Positions 12,508 through 24,087 of a DNA stretch of 64,000 bases are shown here, piece by piece (the stretch's first letter is position 1; each line of letters begins with the position of its first letter). Location of the stretch: positions 741,501-805,500 of the forward strand of contig NW_022985560.1 in the NCBI RefSeq assembly GCF_010093815.1, read 5' to 3'. A program made the translations under genes and the position numbers. The stretch comes from Pseudovirgaria hyperparasitica. Lineage: Eukaryota; Ascomycota; Dothideomycetes; Acrospermales; Acrospermaceae. Under the pieces are notes generated by a model. The model made no database searches and was not told the origin of the DNA. It was given only the letters and a program-made list of their open reading frames with translations.

Positions 12508-13099
12508 AGTTTCGGAGGTGGATGCAGGGACCGTAACACGAGTTGGTCAAGGTGTACTGTGTGCGGCAAGGCAAGATTGGAGGGTACTGTGAAGACTGTC
12601 TGGAGGAGGCGTTCTTAAAGATGCAGGAAATCATGCATATAATAACAAGCCTCCACTACGGTCGGTCGAGTCATCATGGCCGGCAAAAAATTTGACTCCC
12701 GCTCGCTCGCGCCCGCCTGGTCGCCGGTTTACCCCTCCAAGCAGTGGATGACGATCGCCGGCGTCGGGCTTCCGTGTTCCGTACTACTGTAGCCCTGCCG
12801 CCTTCTAGGCCCAAAGGCCCCGCCTTGACTCAACTTTCCAGGAAAGTCGTCATATCAACAGTATCGCTGATATCGTAAACACCCGTGACAGCTGCCTCTC
12901 GAATGACGTCGACTATCGTAGCTTCGAGGCTGATACCATGAGGCCTGCTTCCACAAATCCAATTGATTTCCTAACCCTCTCCTAGACCAACTACTATAAC
13001 TCAACTCAACTCACACACAGATCCATTCCCAGGACAGACACATACACCGATCGAGACCTCCTTTACACCCCAAAACACCATCCAAACAACCATCTCACC
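12508..13099. other. Divergent promoter region SER3 / SDR
   Basis: 592 bp between two divergent starts. The SDR-proximal 150 bp is a CA-rich leader (repeated CAACTCAACTCAC-like words), typical of a fungal 5' UTR. No coding sequence is seen. Confidence 0.6.
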
Positions 13100-13927
13100 A
13101 TGCCAAACATCCTCATCATCGGCGCAACACGCGGCCTCGGCGCCTCTCTCGCAAAACAATACTCCTCCATCCCCTCAAACACAGTCTACGCAACCGCCCG
13201 CTCGACTCCTGGACCCTCCTCCCCCTCCCCACACGCCTCCAACATCCACTGGCTCAACAACATCGACCTCACAGACCCCACCCACGCAACAACCCTCACA
13301 ACCACCCTCCAAAACCTCCAAGCGCCCCAAATCGACACCCTCATCATAACAGCCGGCTACTTCGGCCTCGAATCCTTCGACGACCCCTCCTGGCCCGCCC
13401 AACTCACAATGTACACAACCTCCGCCATCGCCATCGCCCCCGTCTTCCTCGTCCAAGCCCTCGTCAAATCCTCCCTACTCAAGTCCAGCGACAGCAGCAG
13501 CACCAGCACCAGCGGCGCCAAAATCATCCTCGTCTCCTCAGAAGCAGGCTCCATCACCCTGCGCCACCCACGCGAAGGCGGTGGCAACTACGGCCACCAC
13601 GCCTCCAAAGCAGCCCTGAACATGGTCGGCAGACTGCTCGCGCTGGATCTGCAGGACCGCGGCATTGCCGTCGCCATCCTGCACCCGGGCTTCATGCGCA
13701 CCGAGATGACGAAAGGGGTTGGGTTCGACAGGTTCTGGGATGAGGGCGGCGCCGTGTCGCCGGATGTGGCGGCGGAGAGCCTGCGGAGCTGGGTGGATGA
13801 GGAGTTTGACCTCGAGAAGTCGGGCCAGTTTTGGGCGCCTAGGGGCTCGGTTGATATTGGGACTGCGGAGCCGGTGTTGGGCACGGAGGTGGCTGGGCAG
13901 AAAGGGCCGTTGCGTCTGCCGTGGTAA
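13100..13927 (+). CDS. Short-chain dehydrogenase/reductase-like protein
   Basis: Single-exon Rossmann-fold protein of 275 residues, close to C-factor-like SDRs. The cofactor motif is GATRGLGASL at residues 8-17, followed by the NAD(P) support motif ITAGYFG and the catalytic Ser in LVSSEAGSI. At the active site the sequence reads YGHHASKAALN. Counting back from the Lys, the position that should be the catalytic Tyr (YxxxK) is His; a Tyr sits two residues earlier. Activity may therefore be altered or lost. The PGFMRTEM segment after the active site is normal. Codon wobble is almost pure C in the first half and G-rich in the second. Substrate unknown. Confidence 0.85.
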   Translation: MPNILIIGATRGLGASLAKQYSSIPSNTVYATARSTPGPSSPSPHASNIHWLNNIDLTDPTHATTLTTTLQNLQAPQIDTLIITAGYFGLESFDDPSWPAQLTMYTTSAIAIAPVFLVQALVKSSLLKSSDSSSTSTSGAKIILVSSEAGSITLRHPREGGGNYGHHASKAALNMVGRLLALDLQDRGIAVAILHPGFMRTEMTKGVGFDRFWDEGGAVSPDVAAESLRSWVDEEFDLEKSGQFWAPRGSVDIGTAEPVLGTEVAGQKGPLRLPW

Positions 13928-14926
13928 GAGGACGCTTGCTCTGGTGGTTTGGATTGGAGAGGCTACCTTTTGCGAGGATCCGGAACGGGCTACACAAATG
14001 ACTAAAAATATCCAAACACTTCTCAGATCGTCGCTGCTAGTATGGTGAAATAAGTCAAGTACAAACACAGACGCAAGCATAAGAAAAAGCATACGTCTCG
14101 ATTTCAACAACGATTCACAACATTCACAAAAGAACGCAAGTAACTTTCTTCGATCTAGTCCACAGCATCAGCACAGCACGAATGACCCAAGCACGAAGCC
14201 TGACTCTGACAGAGTCCCAATCACTCATCACCCACAAAAACATCAACAAAATCACGACATACAAAGACTTTGTTTACATTCCAGAATGTTCTATGGATCA
14301 AGATATACTTCATGTAACCCATACTTTTCCACCTGAAAAAAGCAACAACAGTAACAGTACCAACGACAACACACTATGCCACTCTCCCAGTCTTCCCCCC
14401 GTCACAACCTCATCCCCCGGCCTGCATTAATCAGGAGGCGTATTGAGTGAACCGAGCGCCGACAATGAGTGTAGAGTATAAAAATTCTCGCAACATAAGC
14501 TAGGAAAGGTCTGGTTTTGGGGGGAGGGAGGCGGGGCGGTTGAGTTATGAATCATGATAAAAGGGGGTGGAGTAGGTAAGGGCCGAGATGCCGGAAATAG
14601 AGAGAGAGAGAAAGGTTGATCGAACTCGAATTACATTGTACAATCAGCACCAGAATCCGTGGGCAAAGTGCAATTACTTGAGAAGTGGTGGATAGCCCAA
14701 TCCGTACGTCTGTCCGGACCTCTCTTGTGTCCTCGTTCCGAGCCATTCCGCAGCGTGCCGATGAGCCAATTAACCTCCATGCGCGACAGGGTCGATTTAG
14801 CTTTGCTTACACTCAGCTGCCTCCTGCTTCGGTTTCGAATTACCGTCCTATAAAAATGTGTGAACACGTACTCCATGGCAATTTGCGAGCGAGAGGACGA
14901 ACTAGAATCGAAGGGGGGCAATTGTT
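13928..14926. other. Intergenic, convergent SDR / NAP1
   Basis: About 1 kb holding the 3' UTRs of two convergent genes. Short open frames (for example one of 82 codons near 14182) lack any domain or compositional support. Confidence 0.6.
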
Positions 14927-16349
14927 CTAGCGCCGACTCTGCGCCGTCTTCGGTGCTGCACTCACGTCATCATCAGACTCTTCGTCATCGTCTCGGTCGT
15001 CGGAGAGATCGTCGTCTTCCTCATCATCTTCGTCTTCAAAGTCACCCTCGTCAAAGTCTTCGCCCATCGACTCGAATTGGAGTGCCTCGCCAGTAAACCA
15101 GTCGATAGCACGTGGGATCAGCTTCTCCTTGATGTCCTCACCGAGCTGGTAGTCAAGCTCTAGTCGCTCCTCAATGTCGCTAGACGTCTCTTCGTCATCG
15201 GCTGGGGGCTTGGGTGGCGCGAAGAAGTTGAAGAAAGACTCAGTCGGTACAGTCTTCTTGACAACGCGGGTTTGCTTAGTGTCTAGGCGGTGTTAACAAT
15301 CAGGAGGGTGAAAGAATAGGCTGGTACATACTCTTGTTACGTTGCTTTTTACTCTCAACCTTGACCGTCAGGTCCTTGCCCGCCTTCCACTCAATCTTGT
15401 CGCCCTCAGCATGGTCGTAGATGAAGTCACCACCATAGCCATTCTCTTCTTGGTAGAAATACGTCTTTGTGATGAGCTTGTTGGTGAAGAACTCGTTCTC
15501 GCCAAATTCGAAGATGAGACGGAAGCCCGGGCGGTCAAGATACTCCATGCGGATATCTGTCAAGCTCTTCAGAGCTTCCTCATCCCTGTCCGTGATCATC
15601 TCTGCAAGCGACACCTGGTTCTTCATAGCCGACAGCCAGAACTCCGGAATGCCCTTGACATCCTCACCGGCATCCTCGTTCTTCTCGATAGGCTCGTCGT
15701 CCTCGTCCTCCTCTTCATCATCCTCTTCCTTCTTCTCACCAAGCTCGACCTCAGCCTCGGTGGGCTCAACGGCACCGTTGACAATCTTAGCACGCTTCTC
15801 GTACAAGGGTGTAAAGAGCGCAAAGAACTTCTTCTCTAGCTGGAGGACTTCCTCTTGAAACTGTGCCTCAAGCTTGGAGTGATCTTTCTGAACACCCTTC
15901 AGGCCGGACACGCGACGACGTACAGATACAGGCAGGGACTCGATGTATCCAGATGTGCGGCCGACGAGGCTACCAAGCTTGCCTTGGATCATGGACACAA
16001 GCTGCGGATTCTGGGCAAAGATTGAGGCGGCGGCCATGCGATCGATGTCCTCTGTTCGAGCGAGTGAGTCAGTGGCAATGCCGCGTAACACAGTTCTCTT
16101 TACGTACCCTCCTTGATACTCGACACACCAGGCTGCTGAGCTCTTGATGAGATTGGAGCAGCATTGGCGGGCGTATTTTGAGGGGTTCTGGGCGTCGTCA
16201 TGTTAGTTGACTGAACAAACTACAGAGCTTTCATTCTGCTTAGACCCAAAGGTGGATCTCTTGAGAATGTTGTTGAGAGGAGACTTGGAGCGAGCGACTT
16301 ACGGGGCAGACATAGACTCTGTCTTCTTGTTGCGGATAGGCTCCGACAT
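14927..16349 (-). CDS. NAP1: Nucleosome assembly protein 1
   Basis: Histone H2A-H2B chaperone. Four exons: 16349-16303, 16187-16108, 16051-15332 and 15282-14927, for 400 residues. The first exon encodes only [15 protein letters not shown] plus part of the next codon. It is joined by a 115-nt intron whose CTAAC branch point lies 13 nt before the acceptor. The core has the long dimerisation helix ([17 protein letters not shown]), the earmuff fold ([12 protein letters not shown]) and the conserved FFNFFAPP. The tail is the expected acidic stretch of Asp and Glu ([17 protein letters not shown]) that contacts histones. Acidic insertion at about residues 160-185 is also typical. Confidence 0.95.
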
Positions 16350-16927
16350 CTTGAGCGGGTTGTGGATATGTATGTGTATGGTAGTAGAGAAGCAGGAAAG
16401 TTGGAGATGAGGGAAAGAGAGGTGGTTGAAGATGTTGAGTCCCACACAGGCGCTGGCGGGCACTTGCAAATCTATCGCGCTAGACGCTTTCACACCGCCT
16501 GGGAAATGCCCCTCCAGCTGCACGTGTTGCCCTGCGCTCGTTGCGGGGCAGAATCGAACTGACACTTACGTACCAAATAAGATTTCTACACGATTTGATG
16601 AGGTGGAAGGGTTTTGATTTGGCCAACTAAATATTCTTCTATCCTCCGCCCGTCAGTTGATGCGTGCAGTGAAACCGTGTGTGCAATCCTACGTGGCACC
16701 GCAAGGAACAGATGGAAGATGTCTTCTATACACTACTCGCTCTTTCCATTCCTCTAGCAATGCTGTAAACCACCCTCGCTCTATTGGTATTGTGTGTTTG
16801 TGAAGCCGCGCGCGATCAAGAAATTTCGAACGCCACAGAACCACCACATGACGCAGCCCATCGGAAGCTGCGGAAGATTCTACCTCTCCAGAAAATCTTT
16901 CTTTCTCTCCGATCTTTTTTCTTTCCT
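16350..16927. other. Intergenic: NAP1 promoter side
   Basis: 578 bp between the NAP1 start and the end of the transporter gene; both genes are on the minus strand. A CACGTG word lies at 16521, about 170 bp upstream of the NAP1 start; one such hit is expected by chance in a few kb. No gene seen. Confidence 0.55.
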
Positions 16928-18745
16928 TCACATCCCCATCCGTCTAAAGCGTCTGGTCATCAGGGATGCGCCTGTCATAGAGACCGCCCCAATGAACAGA
17001 CAGATCGAGATCCCATTATACCCACCAGTCGGCGCGTGCTCGTCTGGATGAGCTTCCTTGGCCAATTCCGGGCTTTTGCCCGGCTCGAATATCGAAAATA
17101 CTATCCACGAGATAAGCGTCGCAATGAACTGTGGCAGCGTCGTGTACAGATTCAGGATGCCCAGATATACTCCGGAGAGCTCTGCAGCTCCGCTTTGTGT
17201 ATCGTCATCTAGCAGGTTTGCGCCCTTTGGACTGAGCGGAGTGTTCATTTCTAATGAATCTCGACGGCCCCTTTCATCGGCATACTCAGTGTGGCTGTGC
17301 TGCCCAAGCCGATTGATTTCAACACCGATAAATGTCCACGGTGACCAAGCTTGGATGGCCCATGGTCTGTTTACAGTGTCAGCAGGTGTATATCAGACTG
17401 GTGCGTGAAAACGTACATTCCGCATATAGCCACCAACAGCGTCGCCGCACGTACTGACGTTACGCCGGGCGCCCAAAACATAGCCCCGGCGAATATGAGA
17501 TGACCACACATCCAAGCCGTCTGCAGGGTCGGCTTATACTTCTCGATTGAGGTTATGTAGGACTCAAGACCTTCCGGTGGTCTTGGTGTAAAGCGACTAG
17601 ACGACTGCTGTGGCGATTTTATGAAGAACGGGTATATGACGGTACCAACGAAAGTGACAATGGAGAACACAATCATGGATCTACTGCCTATTCGGCCAAC
17701 CTCCCCGAGTGTATCTGTTGATTCATGTTTGACGTGGGGCGCTTCGTATCGCAAGTAGATCTCGCCGACCCACGTTGTGCTGTAGAATAGAAACGGGAAC
17801 CAGCCTATCCACGCATACAGATTTATCTTACAAATCGCTGCAATCCTGGGCGGCAGGTTCAGGGCGGTTCTGAGTAGGAATTTGAGCATGTTGATGGGTC
17901 CAGACGTCTCATCTGCCTCGCCTTCGATGACCAAGACGCGCTCATTGACAGCGAAGGACGTGACGCCCACAGCTAAGCAGAGAGCAAAACATGCTACCGC
18001 TGTGAGACGTTTGAACTGCGTGTCACCAATGCTGTCACCGAAGAATCTCTCCAGGTCGACCGCACCGGCAGCATAGCTTAGGAGGGAGCCCGTAGCAACC
18101 ATCCGACTGGCCCACGATGACCCAAGCTGTTGCTTTGGAATCGGAAGCGTGTCAACAACCAAGCCTCTACAAGAAGCCTGCACTGTTCACCCCACGTCAG
18201 CCTCATTTCCCGCTCCTCTCCCACATTTCAACATACCAGCATTGATAGCAAAGTCAATAGCATAGATACTCATGACCGCCACAAAAATCGTCGCATCCCT
18301 ATGCATCTCCTTGTCCCCAACAAACAAGCCCACAACCTCCCTCGTCCAGCCCAGCACATACAAGCAACACACCACGACAACAGTCCCATACACCATAAAC
18401 GGCCGCCTCCGACCCCATCTCGACGTACTCTTATCCGCAATCACGCCCACCACAGGCTGCATTATCAGCCCGCTCAGCGGGCCCGCCACCCACACAAGCG
18501 AGATCTTCGACTTCGTGAGCCCGAGCTCGAGCAGGTACGGCGTGCAATACGACATCTCCAAACCCCACGTAAACCTGTTCTTCGCTATCAGCTTATGTAG
18601 ACAATAAAAGACAGCTCCGGCCTGGGTGCTTTGCTGGCAAGACTCACTGCAACCCAACCAAGCTCGCAGTCAGCAGCGCCATGCGCACACTCTCACTCGA
18701 GCCCTTGATCGCCGGCGTGCCAATCCATCGTGACGTCTGAGGCAT
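16928..18745 (-). CDS. SLC45/GPH-type sugar (sucrose or alpha-glucoside) transporter
   Basis: Plasma-membrane proton/sugar symporter of the GPH/SLC45 group. Four exons (18745-18648, 18574-18237, 18182-17417, 17366-16928) give 546 residues. Splicing restores the family signature GLQFTWGLEMSYCTPYLL in TM1. Next come the loop RWGRRRPFM after TM3, DFAINAVQASCRGLVVDTLP in TM4-5 and WIGWFPFLFYSTTWVGEIY in the second half. About 12 hydrophobic segments are seen. The C-terminal half has a long Ser/Asp-rich loop. The start is the least sure part: the frame stays open for 13 codons upstream of this ATG behind a possible acceptor at 18792, so a further 5' exon cannot be excluded. Substrate is inferred from family. 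Confidence 0.88.
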
Positions 18746-19649
18746 GTCGCAGCGCCTCTCTACCTCGCCGCCGTTCTCGCAATTGTCTACGCACTATGTA
18801 GCTCGGAAGAAGAGGTCGTCGGCGTGCATCACGCGATTGGAGAAGGTGTTCGGTACGCTACCCTCGCATGCGCAAAGTAATTAGAGTAGAGAGAGAAAGT
18901 GGGTGAGTTGAGAAAGAGAGATGTCACAGGTGTTTCAGGGTCAATGGATCCGGATGGAGGCACGTACGTGGCGCGATCTCCGAATATTATCAGGTCAGGC
19001 ATAGATTGTGGCACGAGCAGCGCATAGTACAGCACGATCCACCAATGGACCCCCTTGGAGTTCTGCGGCGGCACTTATCGGCACTTGTAAATAAGCAAAC
19101 TGCAGCATCTGCTACGGCGACCCCGAGCGATGCCCTGAGAATCAGGCACTAATGATCTCGACTCAATAAGATTTCAGCGTGTCGATATGAAGCATCATAG
19201 GGCCCTAAATTTCTGTGCATGCATATGGGGAGGGGGGTGCATCGCTCTAGTCCCTAGTTCCCTCTCCCGCCGAACCGGTCGCGCGACGGTCGCGTAGTAA
19301 AAAACGGACCGGTTCCCAACCAGGCGCTCGGGAGGGGGCGCCTTTGACGTCTGGCCATGAAACCCTTGATCTATTGAACCTCATTGTCAGATATTAAAAC
19401 GTGCCAGGCAAGATGATGACATCAATTCCGATAGCTGATTGGCAAGAAGTCTTCTCAAGCCTTTTCCAACATATTGAATGGCACAATAAGTCGCTACCAT
19501 CGGATAAACTCCGTCAAGAAGCTGTCTCCAAATGCCATATGCACCACCACCACAGCAATAAGCCGGAAACCACAAGCCTTTCGTGTCGAGAGACACCATT
19601 CCCTAAACAGTCTTGCATCGCATATGTGTCAGTACCTAGCACCAATCAT
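18746..19649. other. Intergenic: transporter upstream region
   Basis: 904 bp between core and accessory segments. It may hold an extra 5' exon of the transporter. A short GC-rich stretch near 19261-19345 (CGCCGAACCGGTCGCGCGA-like) contains ACCGGT words. No gene is supported. Confidence 0.5.
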
Positions 19650-21445
19650 CTACCCCCGAAGCCCCGTAATCCTAATCTTCACCCCACGACTGTCCAGACT
19701 CGCATGTGCCAGAAACGGCTCGCGCGAGATCTTCACGTCTCGCTCATACGTCGTATCCACCAACTCGAACTCATACCGGCGGCAGAGCGTCGCAAGCACC
19801 ATCTGCATCTGGCCTTGTGCATAGCTAAAGGAGATTGCGTCAGCGAATGTGATAAGAGGAATGCAATGTGGGAACTGACTCCTTTCCGAGACAGGAGCGT
19901 CCGCCGCGGCCCCAGGGGATGTAGTGGCGGTCTTCAATGGCGAGGAGGTCGTTGTCGAACCAGCGCTCGGGTTTGAATAGAGTGGGTTCGGGAAAGACGG
20001 CGGGATCTAGCATGAGGTTGCGATGGTTGACGGATAGGGGTGTCTGTGAATGGTGAGTGAGAGTTTGATTTGTGTCTGGGGGACTTTTGTTGCTCTTACA
20101 CCTGGCGGAATGATCCAGTTGCCGAATGTCATTGGCTCGCGGCAGAGTAGGGGCAGACGACCTCCAACGGGGAAGGCAACTCGTAATGCTTCTTTAACAA
20201 CATTGATCTGAGAAAAGTGAGCTCGCTAGCTATCTTATATAGACCTCGTGTAAAGGGCACTCACCAGATATGGAAGACTTTCCATGCTTTTCAAAGTAGG
20301 AATCGTCATACGATCTGGATACGCAGCGTCCAGCTCCTCACGCAGCTTTGCCAGCGTCTCAGGACGATCCAGAAGATAGAACATGACGGCAGTGAGCACA
20401 CGAACGGGTGTGGCGGCAGCTGCAAAGAGTTCAGTTCCCTCTTGTGTCAGACGTTCCAGCTCATCTTCGGTGTCGTGCAGTTTACGGCGCTGGAGTACTT
20501 CAAAGAGTGTCTCGGGACGGCCAACGATCGCAGGACGGATCGAGCCCTTGTATTCGCTCTTCTCCGTCTCGTCTAGATATCGCAGCGTTCGGGCTCTGAT
20601 GCGCTTCAGACACGGGTCAGCATGAATGTGACATGAACGATTGTCAACAGGCACTACACATAACATACATGAGACACCTGCAGAATACGCGCCACTTTAT
20701 GCGAGAGCTTCTTGACCATATTCATCGGGAGCAACAGGAACGGTTTGATCGACCAGGGAAAGGACTTGAGCCAAGGTGCGAATGTCGATATCGCGTCCGT
20801 CGTAAGATCCCACTGATTCGCAATGTCCAGATCTGTAAGCGAATTGAGCTGATCGTTGAAAGCCATATCGTACATCGAGTCGAACATCAACGCAGCAAAC
20901 GGCACTCGCAGTTCCACCGGCTTGTCCTTCTGCGACCACAACAACGCACAGCATCTCTCGATATGTTTGTGCAGCACTGGCTCCGCAGCCGCAATATTCG
21001 CCAGTGAGAAGAAAGAACTAGCGGCGACTCTGCGTTTCCGATGGAGATGATGCTCAACAGTGCTAAAGGTGCCCTCGGTAGTCCCAAGAATCTGCGTTAT
21101 AGGAGCCCATTTGTCCCGCACCGCCGGCTGTGGAGCGTAGAGTTTGATGTGGAAGTCTACATCGTCGACGGCGAGTTCTTCCGGTGTGATCCGTACGATG
21201 GGGCCGTACTGTTGGTGCAATGCCCTCACCTTGGCCGGGAACTGACCACCTGGGCCGTCGAAGAGGTCGTAGTAGGTCTCGTATAGCTTCGATGCAGCTG
21301 CGAGTTTCGGTCCGGGGAATTTGGCGAGTGGGTGCCACCAGATCCTGTATGCAACCAGCCCGCCTAGATAGCCGGCCAGAAGACCAACTAGAAGGCAAAC
21401 CAGCACACCACGTGGGAAATCCGAAGCCCAAGTATAGAGAGCCAT
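19650..21445 (-). CDS. Cytochrome P450 monooxygenase, microsomal
   Basis: Heme monooxygenase, 520 residues in five exons: 21445-20669, 20603-20265, 20207-20100, 20043-19880 and 19824-19650. The N-terminal anchor (LVCLLVGLLAGYLGGLVAY) is followed by the hinge WWHPLAKFPGPK. The K-helix ExxR is EALR, the PERW motif is KPERW, and the heme loop is WGRGGRSCLG, with the thiolate Cys. In the I helix the usual acid-Thr pair is replaced: the segment reads FAAAATP, keeping Thr but with Ala where Asp/Glu is expected. The sequence layout resembles the trichodiene-oxygenase-like (CYP58-type) group; that subfamily call is tentative. It is transcribed divergently from a terpene cyclase 665 bp away, so oxidation of that terpene is the likely job. 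Confidence 0.93.
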
Positions 21446-22110
21446 GGGGAGATCAATGCTACAAGGTAGACGCTTGTGGCCTTGTTGGCGACTTGGTAGG
21501 TTGGGTCAAGTCTTATATATATACGTCTAGGACGGAATATAACAGCCCACACGGTGAATACGATAGATGAACATGATAGAGTTTTTAGTGTTGTCTGATC
21601 CCCCAGTGTTGGGCCTATTCACTTTCTTGTCAACAGGCGCAGACGCCACTAAAATTCAACGAAGCAAGGGCCAAGAAGGTATCGTGGGGTCGAAAGTATG
21701 TCTAGACTCTTTGGCCAGCTGCGAACGTATAGAAGCAGACAGATTGATCGGCGCTCTGCCCAATTCGAGAGCATCGCCGGGACCCTGTTGACCTCTTGAA
21801 TTGTTCTGTCTAGGGTTGAGGTCGCACTGACTGTATGGGACCCGCTGTAGCGATCCTTAGTCCACTGGGTGTGCTTACGTGCTTCGCCCAGTATGGATGA
21901 TAGTGATCGTACATCATATATACCCGGCCAGGCGGAGCTGAGACGTGCCTTGTGAACAAGCGGTGGAGTTCGCCGACTTTTATCACTTTGCTAGCGTTAA
22001 ATACCCGGGCGTCACGGCATAGAAATGCGTCGTCTATGGTGTGGCCGTTTGTCAGATACTCGTCTTTCTTGCTCCGCTGTCACAAAAGTACTCTGTAGAA
22101 GAGTTATACC
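21446..22110. promoter_or_regulatory. Shared divergent promoter, P450 / terpene cyclase
   Basis: 665 bp between two divergent start codons. Such an arrangement allows co-regulation by one pathway factor. No paired CGG/CCG half-site with convincing spacing was picked out by eye. On the cyclase side a TTAAATA word lies about 110 bp before the ATG. Confidence 0.55.
21514..21523 (-). promoter_or_regulatory. TATA box candidate for the P450 gene
   Basis: TATATATATA, 69-78 bp upstream of the P450 ATG on the minus strand, a sensible distance for a fungal core promoter. The word is palindromic, so orientation is assumed from position. Confidence 0.5.
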
Positions 22111-23334
22111 ATGCCGTCAATCAACTTGTCTCGCGAGCAGGTCCTAGAAGACTTGAGAGGTCAAACGATACACATCCCCAATCTTCTCCCCATTTTCGCT
22201 GACTGGAGAGGGGCTTCGACAGTACACGTCAGCACTTTCGTTGACGAGTTGAGAGTAATAGTCACAGAAAGACTTAGAAGGTGAGACCCCAATGGACAAT
22301 GCAAAAGCAGGTTTGTCTCTAACGGTTGCAGGCTCTATACCAATGGCAAACAACTGAAAACGCTTGAGAGTGCAGACTTTGCGTTATTCACTGCATTATG
22401 GTGGCCAGATGCTCCACTAAATAGATTGCGGACGCTCGCTTTCCTTATAATCTGGCTTTTCACGTGGGACGACGAGATTGATACGCCGACAGGTTTCTGC
22501 AGCGATGACTTTGGAGCAGCACAGAGATATCGCGAGAAGACTCTGGAGTTCGTAGCGGCAACGTTAGGCCTCTCAGCAAGCAAGATTACTCCCGCGCCAC
22601 GCAATGCAATCATTCAGAGTTTCGATGTGGTAGGAGATGCACTCCGAACGTCGTACTCCTTGGACCAGCGTCGACGCTTCTATCGAGAAATTTTCCGGTT
22701 CATGATTGCCTCAGAGGACGAGCAGAGACTGAGACTGGACGGGACTGTACCGACTTTGGAGCAATATTGGCAGTTCCGTTTAGGCACGAGCGCTGTCTAT
22801 ATCGGAGTCGCAGTAGGAGAATTTTCTCTGCCAATTCAGCTGCCCCAATATATTCTGGAAAATCATCACATGCAGGGTATCTGGGACGAGACGAACGTGA
22901 TTATATCGATTATCAATGATCTACTTTCGCTTCGAAAAGAGATCAAACAAGGATGCATTGATAGCATCGTGCCATTGACGTTTGCTAGGTGTGGAGACCT
23001 GCAGATAGCGGTGTCGAAATCAGTTGCAGCCTTGCGCATGTCCAAGGATCGTTTTGACTTGGCAGCACAATCCTTGGTAATGGCTACGGCCAAGGAGGAC
23101 GTGCGTGGAGTACGTGACTTTATCGATGTCTGTAAGAGCAACTCGATAGGAAACCTAGTCTGGAGGTCAGTCTCACTGCTATCACCACATTCTAATTCTT
23201 CTAGAGCTATCAAGTCAACTTCGGTATTCGAGAACAAAGACTGATCAAGCTGACACTTCTTTAGCCTTGAAACATCCAGATATAACGTCATGGACACGAA
23301 GATAGGGAACGGAAGCCTGACGTATGTGTTGTGA
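22111..23334 (+). CDS. Class I terpene cyclase (probable sesquiterpene synthase)
   Basis: Ionises a prenyl diphosphate, probably farnesyl diphosphate, and cyclises the cation. Three exons (22111-22280, 22332-23165, 23265-23334) give 357 residues, the normal size of single-domain fungal cyclases. The first metal site is the Asp-rich DDEID within LFTWDDEID (about residue 107). The second is the NSE triad NDLLSLRKE (about residue 236). The last exon supplies WSLETSRYNV, with the conserved RY pair that holds the diphosphate. The last intron is 99 nt. A nearer acceptor at 23204 would instead yield a short tail ending VFENKD and lacking RY. Product cannot be predicted. The upstream neighbour is a divergent P450, supporting a biosynthetic cluster. 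Confidence 0.93.
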
Positions 23335-24087
23335 GCTATGGTGGATTGTTTTGGTAAGCATAGCCGGTCGTGGCTTTCTTTATCGGGAATTGGGCCACGA
23401 ATGAAAACGATTCTTTGGATGAGTGGGGCCCCAAGAAGATGAGTGGCGTTCAGGTATATCTATCATGGTGAACAGGCAGCTATTCGACTCCAGCTTTGTG
23501 GGCCTTGCCGGTTGTGACCATGAGCTCTGGTCGTAGTGTAGCTCACCACTCAGCAGGGTTGCATGAATCGCTGACTCGAAGGATTCGAAGCTCAAAACAC
23601 TCCAGAGTCTAGCCATAGAGATGTGCGACTCCGATTCGCGAGCCTACAAGAGACGTTAATAGTACTTGAATTGCATAAGAGTTCTCATGATTATGCTGTC
23701 ACACGTGTCCACGTTGTAGTATATGCATTTATGCGCCTCATGTTTAGCTGGTGTCAGAGACACGTTGAGCCCGATGAACATTTATGCTACTTCTCGATGA
23801 TAGACAGCGCGAGCTACCGCACCATGTTAGTTGGTTGGCTTGGAGCGCTGGCAAAATTCAGATGACAATGGCAGTAGCTGTTTGCACCCTGCAAGAGGAG
23901 ATGGCGTAGGTATCATGTCTTGTTGCTTCAGCGCTGTATGGGGTCTAAATTTGCCACATCAAGACATCTCTCCAACACAGTTCGTGTCATCTAAGTGGCG
24001 ATTTCTTCCGCGTATTCGTGTATGATTAGGCTCGCTATCGCTCACGCAGTTACAGCAGTAGCTGCTTTATTCCTCGTACTGTTCGAC
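23335..24087. other. Intergenic, convergent cyclase / hemerythrin
   Basis: 753 bp holding two 3' UTRs. An 80-codon plus-strand open frame near 23623 has no recognisable domain and is not supported. Confidence 0.55.

Noticed and set aside
16540-16560. tRNA-like GTTCGATTC followed by GCCCCGC on the minus strand
   Set aside because: The 5' acceptor partner is missing 70 bp upstream and no cloverleaf forms.
18829-19074. Minus-strand frame upstream of the transporter as its first exon
   Set aside because: No family similarity, and no donor/acceptor pair joined it convincingly; left as uncertain 5' region.
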